Positions 9,395-18,268 are shown, counted from the stretch's first letter. The stretch: 40,993 bases of DNA from Bacteroidota bacterium (GCA_022571255.1 JACZYD010000012.1:1-40993), one strand, 5' to 3'. Notes: generated by a model not told the origin, from the sequence alone. Made by a program: numbers and translations.

Positions 9395-10894
9395 ATGTCG
9401 CGATATACCCGTTTAATGTTATTGCTCCTCGCGGGCTGCTCATCACAAATGCCTGCCTTTGAAATCGTCGAGGCAACGGTCGAAGATGTCCACGCGGCGT
9501 TTCGTACCGGATCGCTGTCGTCTGAGACCCTCGTTCAGCTCTATCTGGACAGAATCGAAGCCTACGACGACTCGATCAACGCCTTCATCATGCTTAATCC
9601 CCATGCGCTGGCCGAGGCGGCTGCGCTGGACGCCGAATACGCAAAGACGGGTGTATTGCGGCCGCTGCATGGTATTCCGGTCGTTGTGAAAGACAATTAC
9701 GATACAGCCGACATGCAGACGACCGGAGGCTCGGCGGCTCTTGAGGGCCTCGTGCCGCCCGATGATGCCTGGCAGGTCGCGAGACTGAAAGAAGCCGGGG
9801 TTGTGATTCTCGGTAAAACCAATATGGCCGAGTGGGCTTTCAGCCCGTATGTAACGATCAGCTCGATCGACGGAACCACACACAACCCGTACGATCTTTC
9901 GAGGGTGCCGGCGGGCTCCAGCGGAGGCACGGCGGCGGCCGTTGCTGCGAACCTCGGTATGTTTGGCCTGGGAACGGATACCGGAAACTCTATTCGAGGA
10001 CCCTCGGGTCACAATGCCCTTGTAGGTATTCGCTCCACGATGGGCCTGACTAGCCGCGACGGTATTATTCCTCTTTACCTGAGAAATGACATCGGCGGCC
10101 CGATGGCGCGCACGGTCGAAGATGCGGTCCGCGTGCTCGATGTAATTGCCGGCTACGATCCTGCCGATCCGATTACGGAGCGCAGCGAAGGGCATATCCC
10201 CGACAGTTATATGGACTCTCTCGATCCAGATGGCCTCGAGGGCGCCCGAATCGGTGTCTTCAGGTGGTACATGCGGCCAGATTCCACGCATCCCGATATT
10301 CTGGCCCGGATGGAAGAAGCTGTAAGTGACCTGCGCGCCGCCGGAGCAGAAATCATCGACCCCTTTGAAATTCCGGACCTGAAATTCGAGGAGTCCATCT
10401 GGTGCGAAGTGTTCAAGCATGATGTCGAGGCCTATTTCGCCTCTCGCGGCCCGGATTTTCCCTATAAAACACTCGACGATATTATCGCGACGGGCAAATA
10501 CTCGGACTATATCGAAGATGGTCTGAAAAGCGCGGCCGCGTGGACCGAGCCGCCCTGCCCCGATCTGTACACACATCCACCGAACATCGAATTCCGGAAT
10601 ATGGTGCTCGGTGCCATGGACGAACACGGCCTCGACGCCTTTGTTTATCCGACGTGGAGCTTCCCGGCCCGGTTGATCGGCGACATGGACTCGGCGGCGG
10701 GCGACAACAGTCAGTTCATGGCGCCCCAGACCGGTCTTCCAGCCATACAGGTACCGATTGGTTTTACCACCGAGGGCCTGCCCGTCGGTATGACATTTAT
10801 CGGCCGCCTGTTCGCCGAGCCCACGTTGATTCGGCTGAGTTATGCCTACGAGCAGGCCACGCGGAGGCGGCGACCACCTGCTGCGTTCAAGTAA
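9395..10894 (+). CDS. Amidase-signature family enzyme
   Basis: 499 aa; [66 protein letters not shown]; lipoprotein-like N terminus (LLAGCSS). Confidence 0.95.
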   Translation: MSRYTRLMLLLLAGCSSQMPAFEIVEATVEDVHAAFRTGSLSSETLVQLYLDRIEAYDDSINAFIMLNPHALAEAAALDAEYAKTGVLRPLHGIPVVVKDNYDTADMQTTGGSAALEGLVPPDDAWQVARLKEAGVVILGKTNMAEWAFSPYVTISSIDGTTHNPYDLSRVPAGSSGGTAAAVAANLGMFGLGTDTGNSIRGPSGHNALVGIRSTMGLTSRDGIIPLYLRNDIGGPMARTVEDAVRVLDVIAGYDPADPITERSEGHIPDSYMDSLDPDGLEGARIGVFRWYMRPDSTHPDILARMEEAVSDLRAAGAEIIDPFEIPDLKFEESIWCEVFKHDVEAYFASRGPDFPYKTLDDIIATGKYSDYIEDGLKSAAAWTEPPCPDLYTHPPNIEFRNMVLGAMDEHGLDAFVYPTWSFPARLIGDMDSAAGDNSQFMAPQTGLPAIQVPIGFTTEGLPVGMTFIGRLFAEPTLIRLSYAYEQATRRRRPPAAFK

Positions 10895-10913
10895 TCCCTC
10901 AACGTTCAAGTAA
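10884..10913. repeat. Direct repeat of gene 3' end (cgttcaagtaa x2, 19-bp period)
   Basis: cgttcaagtaa at 10884-10894 (contains amidase TAA) and again at 10903-10913. Confidence 0.8.
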
Positions 10914-10945
10914 AAATGTTAAACCGCGTGCGGGGAGCCAGCAAT

Positions 10946-11146
10946 TTATTGCGGCACTTCACACGCCATGTCTGCGCCGCAACACATCGGTGATTTGATC
11001 TTTCCGTGGCCATCCGGGCATTCGGAAACGTGAACCGTCGCTCCATCATCTGTAGTTATCGTGCTGTGAACCAGTTCCTTGTTGCACGTTCCGCACGTCA
11101 TCGTGCCGACGCTCATTCCACATTTCTCACACGTATATGCTGCCAT
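10946..11146 (-). CDS. Small zinc-ribbon-like protein
   Basis: 66 aa with CEKCGM, CGTCNK, CPDGHG, CCGADMAC cysteine pairs. Confidence 0.75.
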   Translation of the reverse strand: MAAYTCEKCGMSVGTMTCGTCNKELVHSTITTDDGATVHVSECPDGHGKIKSPMCCGADMACEVPQ

Positions 11147-11244
11147 TTTAACACATTGATTTAAGTGATTGAATTCTTCCCGGGCATCGCAAGGCGCAAT
11201 TCGCCGTCGAATAAACGGCGCCCCGCGACAGGGACCTTCGACGT

Positions 11245-11654
11245 TTACTCCTCACTTTTCCCCGTTCCGGACACATAACCCACGACGCCTCCTGCGATGG
11301 CGAACCTGATCATCCACAATACAGGGTCCACGAGTGTAAATTTCAGTGTCACCATTGCCAGAGAATATAATTCGAATCCAACTCCAACTCCGAGAAAAAT
11401 TCCGATCAACGCGCCGACCCTGGCTCCTCTTGAAAAGGTACTGATACTCGCCCGGTTTCCGTATATCTAAGCTAAAAAACCTCCCATGACAAGTTGAGAA
11501 AGAATCATCGCCCAGAATATCGGGTCGGGGTCTACAACGATAGTGCTGTTGTCGAGAGAAAAAGCCCGGAGAGCCCATCCGTAAATCTGTGCGCCCGTCA
11601 GAAACAGCGTCGCTCCGCCGGCCGCTGCGGCCAGGAAAAATTCTTCGTATCCAT
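11245..11654 (-). pseudogene. Decayed small membrane protein (in-frame TAG plus probable frameshift)
   Basis: One reading frame gives (GYE)EFFLAAAAGGATLFLTGAQIYGWALRAFSLDNSTIVVDPDPIFWAMILSQLVMGGFLA*IYGNRASISTFSRGARVGALIGIFLGVGVGFELYSLAMVTLKFTLVDPVLWMIRFAIAGGVVGYVSGTGKSEE*; TAG at 11467-11469; no start codon in this frame, but the ATG at 11654 would join it after a 1-nt insertion in the T5 run at 11636-11640. Confidence 0.75.
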
Positions 11655-11800
11655 TTGCACGTCCTCGGTTGATTAAGGAAGATGGATTACGTATAACGGA
11701 TTAACGGCAGATGTGCCGATTCTTGCAAGAAGTCCCTCTTATCGTTACGCTCTTGAAATACATGGAATAATTGAGTTCAGTAATAGAAAGGAGGGGGAAA

Positions 11801-12076
11801 ATGCGAAATAGTATAGAAGTGAAATCAAGATCCCTTTTTGTGGCAACCATTGCCCGTTCTATCGGCCTCGGTACATGTTCCGGAGATGATGGGGTTACTG
11901 ACCCCGATCCTGCCGACGACAGCGACCCGGCCTGGTCGCCGGACGGCAAGAAAATTGCCTTTACGTCTGATCGAAATGGCCAGTTCGACATTTATGTGAT
12001 GAACCTGAACGGCACCGGACTCGCGCGACTGACAACGCATTCGGCCCTCGATGACCTCCCGGTCTGGAGGCCGTAA
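11801..12076 (+). CDS. Short lipoprotein-like ORF with a single TolB/PD40-type beta-propeller repeat
   Basis: RBS-like aaaggaggggg upstream; [52 protein letters not shown]. Confidence 0.65.
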   Translation: MRNSIEVKSRSLFVATIARSIGLGTCSGDDGVTDPDPADDSDPAWSPDGKKIAFTSDRNGQFDIYVMNLNGTGLARLTTHSALDDLPVWRP

Positions 12077-12156
12077 GGTTCGGTGTGTCGGCTATTGTAG
12101 CCATAACATATACGCGGGCAGATTGATACCGGCGCATCGGCGTCCGAAATTAACCG

Positions 12157-13425
12157 TCAGCGCCGCGTTCGGATTCTTCTGTTCTGTCGTCGGCGCCGTC
12201 CGCCGTTACCGCGGTTGTTTGCGCGGCCACCCGAAGATGTTTTTCTTCGTCCATTTTTTGACTGTTCGGCGTGACTCATCGCTATCCGATCGTCGTGAAA
12301 GGTGTGGTCCTTGTCGACCTCTATCTGCTGGCGAACAACGCGTTCGATGTCGTGCAGGTAGTTGATTTCATCTTCCGCGCAGAACGACAGAGCCATTCCA
12401 TCGGCACCAGCCCTGGCCGTTCGTCCGATACGGTGCACATAACTTTCGGGCTCACTGGGAAGATCAAAATTGATCACGTGGGAAACATTGTGCACATCGA
12501 TGCCGCGCGAAGCAATATCGGTAGCGATAAGAGCCCGCAATTTGCCGTCTTTGAATGCAGACAAAGCCCTCTGCCTGGCCGATTGTGACTTGTCGCCGTG
12601 AATCGCATTGCACGAGACGCCGCTCTGACCCAGAAATTTGGCCACCCGGTTGGCACCATGTTTTGTCCGGGTGAATACAATCGCTCGTTCAATTTTATGA
12701 TCGCCGAACAGTTCGCACAATAATTTTCTTTTCTTGCTCTTCTCCACAAAGAGAACACGTTGCTCAACACGGTCCACGGTTGTGGCGGTGGGTGTAATTT
12801 CGATGTGCTCGTAGTCACGAAGTATGTTTTCGGCGAGGCTCGTTATCGCGGACGGCATCGTGGCCGAGAAAAACAGCGTTTGACGGCTGTGCGGCAGCTC
12901 CGTCACAATTTTTCGGACGTCGTGTATGAAACCCATGTCCAGCATTCGATCGGCCTCATCGAGTACGAATATTTCGACCTGATCGAGGTAAACAAATCCC
13001 TGGTTCATCAGGTCGAGAAGTCGACCGGGCGTGGCGACCAGAGTGTCTACACCCTTCCGCAGTTCCGAAACCTGCGGCTGTTGACCGACTCCGCCAAAAA
13101 TTACTGTATGATACTGTTTCACATTGCGGCCATACGTCTGAATGCTCTCGCTGATCTGAATGGCAAGCTCGCGCGTAGGCGTGAGAACGAGGGCGCGTGG
13201 AGAATATCTTTCCAGGGGCCGACTTGACGCTTCAAGGCGCTGCAGAATCGGAAGCGTGAAAGCGGCTGTTTTGCCCGTTCCGGTCTGGGCAACGCCCAGA
13301 ATATCGCGTCCGCGTATGGCGGGTGGTATGGCACGAGCCTGTACAGGGGTTGGCGCCCGATAGCCTTCGGCTGCAACGGCGCGGAGAAGGGGCTCGATGA
13401 GCCCCAGTTCGTTAAAATTAATCAA
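12157..13425 (-). CDS. rhlE: DEAD-box RNA helicase, RhlE-type
   Basis: AQTGTGKTAAFTLPIL, PTRELAIQI, VLDEADRMLDMGF, FFSATMP, HRIGRTARAG; basic C-terminal tail. Confidence 0.95.
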   Translation of the reverse strand: MINFNELGLIEPLLRAVAAEGYRAPTPVQARAIPPAIRGRDILGVAQTGTGKTAAFTLPILQRLEASSRPLERYSPRALVLTPTRELAIQISESIQTYGRNVKQYHTVIFGGVGQQPQVSELRKGVDTLVATPGRLLDLMNQGFVYLDQVEIFVLDEADRMLDMGFIHDVRKIVTELPHSRQTLFFSATMPSAITSLAENILRDYEHIEITPTATTVDRVEQRVLFVEKSKKRKLLCELFGDHKIERAIVFTRTKHGANRVAKFLGQSGVSCNAIHGDKSQSARQRALSAFKDGKLRALIATDIASRGIDVHNVSHVINFDLPSEPESYVHRIGRTARAGADGMALSFCAEDEINYLHDIERVVRQQIEVDKDHTFHDDRIAMSHAEQSKNGRRKTSSGGRANNRGNGGRRRRQNRRIRTRR

Positions 13426-13988
13426 GATATATGGAAATTAAGGATGCTCGTTTCAACCGGACATAATTGACCGGGACGAGACTTGAAAGGGACCCTCTGG
13501 GCGCGTCGCCGACAGGATAGAAGTTCGATTACTCGGGGGATACGACGATCAGATGTGCTGGCGCCTACGCGCAATCCCCGTGTGAAAATGGCCGTTTCCG
13601 GGCCAGCAGTATAGAATGCGGAGCATCAACAACGGTTCCCGAGATATGTCAAGGGTCCACTGGGAACGTTTTATTGCTGTCCGGCACGCATCTGAGCCAT
13701 TAAAATGGAATCAGTAAGGAAATCATGGTATTGGGTGAGATAGTATGAAATCGTTACTATTCTGTGTGTGTTGGCGCTTAACCATAAGCAGTGCAACGTA
13801 TTGCGTCCTCGATAAGGCCCCGTTCCCGTCCGCAGACGAGCATCGCCGGGCCGACGCGTTTACCCGATTGCGTTGGACCCGTCATTATCATCAGCTTAAA
13901 TTCCTGTGTAACACTATTAAGTGAGTCTTCCTGATACCATTCTCAATCAACCTGTTCAACGGCCTCGGTTGATCGCAGGAAGGCGCTT

Positions 13989-14325
13989 TTGAGGATGGCA
14001 TTCCAATCGTTCGGCGATAATGACCCTCTGGCGGCGCTGACCATAAAACTTGTTCGAGCCGACCTTCTTGTCCTGTTGACTACGGTAGACGGATTCAGAA
14101 TTCCAGATAAAAATGGTCGACGAAGACAAGTTGAATATTTGGATCGGATTGATCATACCGTGATGCAACATATTACCCGTAACGAATCGGACTTCTCGAC
14201 GGGCGGAATGGAAACAAAATTGCAGACAGCAAAAAATGCTACCCAGCCCGGCTGTCATGTAGTCCTTGCGATAGGAAGAGAAAGAAATGTGCTGCCTGAA
14301 TTTAGCAGGGCAAGAACATAGGCAC
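13989..14325 (+). pseudogene. Glutamate 5-kinase (proB) fragment
   Basis: FGDNDPLAALTIKLVRADLLVLLTTVDGFRIPD...FSTGGMETKLQTAKNATQPGCHVVLAIGR matches the ProB kinase core; no N-terminal half in frame; frame breaks near LAG../NIGTF remnants downstream. Confidence 0.85.
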
Positions 14326-14392
14326 GTTTAAACGTGCAATACTGGGTGGTGAAATCGATAATTGTGGCCGACGATATCGATGAACAACCGGG

Positions 14393-16030
14393 TTACTTCA
14401 AAATTATCATCCGCCTGGTCAACAACTCGCTCTTGGTCTCGAGTCGATATATGTATACGCCACTCGGAAGACCGTCGGCATCGAAAGTTACCGTGTAATT
14501 CCCAGCCGCTTGCACACCGTCTGCGAGAACGGCAATTCTCCGACCAATCAGATCAGAAACGGTAAGGCGAACGTGCTGCGCTTCAGTAAGCGAAAACGAA
14601 ATTGATGTTGAAGGATTGAACGGGTTTGGATAATTCTGATCCAGCTCGATGCTGGAAGGAAAATCGCCGTCTGAAACGTCGTTGCCGGTCGTCGTTGTCG
14701 GAGCTGGAGCAGCACTGTCTTCGTTCGAAAAATCACTCTCTCCCACCGCATTCGTAGCGGTCGCGCGGTAGAAATACGTCGTGCCGTTGTTCGCCGTATT
14801 GTCGGTAAAATTCGTCCCTGATATACCCGTATGAAGTACGGTGCCGGCTGGCGAGGATGTGCTCCTGTACATCGTGTAAGATGAAGGAGAGCCCGTCGCA
14901 GAAGCACTCCAGCTCAAGCTTACGAGGTTGTCCCCTGCTGTGGCCGTCAACTGGGTCGGCGCGCTGGGCAGAGAAGTGCCCGCACCCGACTGAAGGTACC
15001 AGATCCTGGCAGTAGCGTCGTTTTTCACGAAGTCTACCAACATGGCGGTAACTTTGATTCTACCGGCGGGGGATGGATGAGTCCCGTCCGGCGCCACATC
15101 AGAATCCAATAAACCGTCGCCGTCATTGTCCTGCATACCACACGTCCACTCCAGACCGTCACTTCTCCCCGGAATACCTCCTGTCACACCATCAGGGCCA
15201 ACTCCATCCGTCCAGAGATATGGCCCCCAAGCCAGCCATGGAGCTTTAACAGATCCCTTGGTCTCGTCGTAGTTCAATTCCGGGTCTCCATCGATCTGTT
15301 GCTGAATCAGCCATTTCGCGGCAAATCCCGATTGATAGGCAATCGGCTCAGGGCTGAGATTTGTGGTGGCGTACCCGGCATATGTGCGTGTTGACAGATA
15401 TACCATCTTCGCGTTTGGATACTTCGTTTTGATGTTTTGAACAATCGGTACCAGATGTTCGAGTAACAGCTGCGCGTCCTGTGGAAACGCAGGAAGAAGT
15501 CCTTTTTCCGCCGTTTTCAACCAGACCACCTGTACCTGTAACGGGGTAAGACCCACATCCGACAGTTTATCTTCGACGTCATCCCAGAATCTGGCATCCG
15601 GATTGGTAATTTGCGGAGCCGCCCAGCCACCGGCCGCTCCATTGACCACGATGAGCTGGGGATCCTTGTCGATATCATTAGCGGTTTCCTGCTGAAAACT
15701 GACAAATTCCGATCTTGTGTTCGACATCCCGACAGACAAAAAGACGGACTTGCCATTGAGGGGATCGGGTTGACCGAGCGAATTCAGCGGTTCTACTTGA
15801 TTCGCCAATTCCAAGCCGGATGCCAGGTGTCCAGATGGCATGTGATTACTGCCTCCCGGATACAAACCACCCTCGAACCCCTGATATGTGCCACCTGCCA
15901 GATCGAAAAGCGGAATAAAACCCGTGGACGTGTTGGAACAGTTCTGAGCCTGAACTGCGCCGACAGATATCCCGGCCAGGATAAGTACCAGTACAGACAG
16001 TAAAACCTTTTTAAATAATGCTCTGTTCAT
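14393..16030 (-). CDS. Secreted SGNH-hydrolase-like protein with FN3 domain and T9SS C-terminal sorting domain
   Basis: Signal peptide; D-x-x-H-type PDGTHPSPAGRIKV; FN3 (SAPTQLTATAGDNLVSLSWSAS...); NYPNPFNPSTSISFSLTEAQHVRLTVSDLIGRRI...GVYIYRLETKSELLTRRMIILK tail. Confidence 0.85.
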   Translation of the reverse strand: MNRALFKKVLLSVLVLILAGISVGAVQAQNCSNTSTGFIPLFDLAGGTYQGFEGGLYPGGSNHMPSGHLASGLELANQVEPLNSLGQPDPLNGKSVFLSVGMSNTRSEFVSFQQETANDIDKDPQLIVVNGAAGGWAAPQITNPDARFWDDVEDKLSDVGLTPLQVQVVWLKTAEKGLLPAFPQDAQLLLEHLVPIVQNIKTKYPNAKMVYLSTRTYAGYATTNLSPEPIAYQSGFAAKWLIQQQIDGDPELNYDETKGSVKAPWLAWGPYLWTDGVGPDGVTGGIPGRSDGLEWTCGMQDNDGDGLLDSDVAPDGTHPSPAGRIKVTAMLVDFVKNDATARIWYLQSGAGTSLPSAPTQLTATAGDNLVSLSWSASATGSPSSYTMYRSTSSPAGTVLHTGISGTNFTDNTANNGTTYFYRATATNAVGESDFSNEDSAAPAPTTTTGNDVSDGDFPSSIELDQNYPNPFNPSTSISFSLTEAQHVRLTVSDLIGRRIAVLADGVQAAGNYTVTFDADGLPSGVYIYRLETKSELLTRRMIILK

Positions 16031-16472
16031 GAGATGAATGGATTCGGGTCGAGACAGAAGGCTCAGAACAAGATTATGTGAGAGTGAATGTCCTGCCCTT
16101 TGAATGGTATCGCCTCTTAATTGAATGATTTTGTCTCTAAACGGAGATCGCCTTTCCGAGTGTAGAAATTAAATAAAACCTCAGAGCGAATAATTGCAAT
16201 TGTATGGCATTTCCATGCCAATAGTTTCTGACACTTTTACGCAGAAACGGCACTCGGAGAAAATCTTTCGCCGGATTTCTTGAGTAGAATTACAGAGTGT
16301 TCCTCTGAACTTGAACGAATCACGACCGCCGGATCTGCACAAGGTTTTCTTTGGTCACGAGAGCTTTCGCGTCTTATCAGTCTCTCACCGGAACGCAGTG
16401 CCTCACAACCATCCCCGCTGCTCGCTCGGCTCAAACCGCCTGCGTCGGTTCTCATCCGAAGTCAGTACATGA

Positions 16473-16515
16473 CAAAGGTCCAGACACAGTATGGCGTACT
16501 GCCTCTGGACCTTTG
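16473..16515 (-). terminator. Long hairpin immediately 3' of tRNA-Cys
   Basis: caaaggtccaga ... tctggacctttg: 12-bp perfect outer stem with additional inner pairing; abuts tRNA 3' end; no strong U tract. Confidence 0.55.
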
Positions 16516-16586
16516 AGGTGACGGGCGGATTCGAACCGCCGTACAGGGTTTTGCAGACCCTTGCCTAGCCACTCGGCCACGTCACC
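16516..16586 (-). tRNA. tRNA-Cys(GCA)
   Basis: GGTGACGTGGCCGAGTGGCTAGGCAAGGGTCTGCAAAACCCTGTACGGCGGTTCGAATCCGCCCGTCACCT; anticodon GCA, U discriminator. Confidence 0.95.
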
Positions 16587-16646
16587 GGTTTCCTCCGTGG
16601 GCCCAGATCGGCATTCATTACAATAATCTGGTTTCACGGAAGATTG

Positions 16647-17118
16647 TACGCCCGGCAGGAATCGAACCTGCAACCTGCGGATTAGCTTACCAACTACGGC
16701 TTTCGCCGCCGCCAAGTGCAAAAAAGCATAGCGTTTGTGGTCTGGACTATAACTTCGCCGTCTCAGGCGCGACACGTTTAGTCTCTACGGAACCTCCCGA
16801 CGGTCAGAACCGAATTTTACTTTCCATTACTAACCATTCTTCGGATTTCCTACCCGCAACCTGATTCGCTACCAGACTGCGCCTTCAGAATTCCTTGGTC
16901 TCTTAGTGTACCGTCGGATAATGCATCGTCAGACAGCTTACCCCACTTACAAAGACCGGAAGTTTCCACGGTATTACCATGAAAGTGCCGAATTTCCATC
17001 ATTCGACGCGTACGAAGGCTTCACCGTTACGGTGTCGTCCACTCTACAGATTCCTGTTTCTCCGTAAAGGCTCCTGTTTATTGAAGTCCGCCGCTCTATC
17101 CAATTGAGCTACGGGCGC
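16647..17118 (-). tRNA. tRNA-Arg(UCU), interrupted by a group I intron (exons 17084..17118 and 16647..16685)
   Basis: Joined exons GCGCCCGTAGCTCAATTGGATAGAGCGGCGGACTT|CTAATCCGCAGGTTGCAGGTTCGATTCCTGCCGGGCGTA fold as a 74-nt cloverleaf: acceptor GCGCCCG/CGGGCGT, anticodon stem GCGGA/TCCGC, loop CTTCTAA, T stem GCAGG/CCTGC. Confidence 0.92.
16686..17083 (-). ncRNA. Group I self-splicing intron (about 398 nt, no ORF) in the tRNA-Arg(UCU) anticodon loop
   Basis: R-like element AGAGACTAAACGTG and S element AAGTTATAGTCC give P7 (GACUA/UAGUC); P8 hairpin CGCC-TGAGAC-GGCG between them; 3'-terminal CGGC-GAAA-GCCG GNRA hairpin; 5' exon ends in U, intron ends in G. Confidence 0.9.
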
Positions 17119-17221
17119 ATGATGTAAAAGAACGAATCAGAATATAAAATCCTTTCGGTATCAGGAACAACAGTACCGACCTGACCAACAGGAAGCTTTC
17201 CGGTAACGATCCCGCAAAAGA

Positions 17222-17250
17222 ATCGGTTCGCCAGGTAAGGCCGAACCGAT
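17222..17250 (-). terminator. Rho-independent terminator-like hairpin after tRNA-Pro
   Basis: ATCGGTTCGGCC-TTACCT-GGCGAACCGAT followed by TCTTTT on the minus strand. Confidence 0.65.
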
Positions 17251-17257
17251 AACTGTG

Positions 17258-17332
17258 TCGGGGTGGCAGGATTCGAACCTGCGACCCTCTGCTCCCAAAG
17301 CAGATGCGCTAACCGGGCTGCGCTACACCCCG
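17258..17332 (-). tRNA. tRNA-Pro(UGG)
   Basis: CGGGGTGTAGCGCAGCCCGGTTAGCGCATCTGCTTTGGGAGCAGAGGGTCGCAGGTTCGAATCCTGCCACCCCGA; anticodon TGG. Confidence 0.95.
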
Positions 17333-17364
17333 AATGTCCTTGAACCGACTCGATCAAGCGAACG

Positions 17365-17535
17365 TTATTGACGTGCACCCGACAGTGCATCCTTCACCTT
17401 GTCTGCGTCAACCATCTTGCTGCGAAAGCTATAGTGGCCGTTCTCCTTCTTCTTGGAAAACACGATTCTGACCATCTTCTTGGTGCTGCGTTTTTGTCGA
17501 AGGACTTTGTCGCCGAATGATTGTTTTTTTGCCAT
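17365..17535 (-). CDS. DUF4295-family small protein (possible ribosomal protein bL38)
   Basis: 56 aa not in ORF track: MAKKQSFGDKVLRQKRSTKKMVRIVFSKKKENGHYSFRSKMVDADKVKDALSGARQ; directly downstream of rpmG. Confidence 0.75.
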   Translation of the reverse strand: MAKKQSFGDKVLRQKRSTKKMVRIVFSKKKENGHYSFRSKMVDADKVKDALSGARQ

Positions 17536-17583
17536 GAGACTGTGGATTCATACGGAGGATTTCCAGAACGGAAATCTATCCCG

Positions 17584-17754
17584 TTATTTCGTTTCGCGGT
17601 GCAGCGTGTGCTTGCGAAGTTTAGAATTATACTTTTTGACCTCGAGACGACCTGGCGTATTGCGGCGGTTCTTCTTCGTTGAATAACGCGATGTGCCGGG
17701 AGCCTCCGTGCAGTCGAGAATAATTGTCAGGCGTGCGCCTTTTCCTTTGGCCAT
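17584..17754 (-). CDS. rpmG: 50S ribosomal protein L33 (bL33)
   Basis: 56 aa not in ORF track: [56 protein letters not shown]. Confidence 0.95.
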   Translation of the reverse strand: MAKGKGARLTIILDCTEAPGTSRYSTKKNRRNTPGRLEVKKYNSKLRKHTLHRETK

Positions 17755-17807
17755 GACTTTGTCCTGGTCGCTAATCTTTGGTGGTTAAGCTGCGTAAGCT
17801 GGGGTGA

Positions 17808-18044
17808 TTAAATTTTGACGCCTTTCTGGCGTGCTTTATTCAAGACGGCAGAAATACCTTTCTTATTGATGGTCTTGATTGTGGTCGCAGATACTTTGAG
17901 CGTAATCCAGCGATCTTCTTCGGGAATGTAGAAGCGCTTTTTCTGAATATTTACCTCAAAGCGTCTCTTCGCTTTGTTATTGGCGTGGGAGACATGATTT
18001 CCCGCTACTGGACCTTTTCCGGTCAACTGGTCTCTACGTGACAT
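17808..18044 (-). CDS. rpmB: 50S ribosomal protein L28 (bL28)
   Basis: MSRRDQLTGKGPVAGNHVSHANNKAKRRFEVNIQKKRFYIPEEDRWITLKVSATTIKTINKKGISAVLNKARQKGVKI; internal ATG of the 103 aa track ORF chosen as start. Confidence 0.95.
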   Translation of the reverse strand: MSRRDQLTGKGPVAGNHVSHANNKAKRRFEVNIQKKRFYIPEEDRWITLKVSATTIKTINKKGISAVLNKARQKGVKI

Positions 18045-18268
18045 CTCTTCGAGCAGTGTCTGTGTATGATATTCTGAGACAGATGGCAGCAAAAAACCTG
18101 AATTTATCTGCTGATCCATACGCCCCGGGCATTAAAATCCCGTAATTATGGCATAGACTTATAAATATACCGCCACGTCTCGCTTTCGGCAACCGATCTA
18201 CCCTGTGGGATGCCCTCAGTTCCGCCGAATTTGTGTGAAGCTTTCACGAGTGCGCCCGAGTGCGGCCT

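Noticed and set aside
9443-10909. Minus-strand 488 aa ORF opposite the amidase gene
   Set aside because: Antisense shadow ORF of a clearly recognised amidase; composition is low in recognisable motifs.
11467-11469. TAG as a recoded sense codon (alternative genetic code or readthrough)
   Set aside because: TAG appears to be a normal terminator elsewhere (mobA) and the same gene has a likely frameshift, so pseudogenisation is simpler.
13426-13988. Possible N-terminal half of the proB remnant
   Set aside because: I could not identify ProB N-terminal motifs in any frame with confidence; the region is left unassigned.
16452-16775. Minus-strand 107 aa ORF from the track over the tRNA region
   Set aside because: It overlaps tRNA-Cys, the tRNA-Arg 3' exon and the intron's conserved R/S core; no protein-like signal, so spurious.
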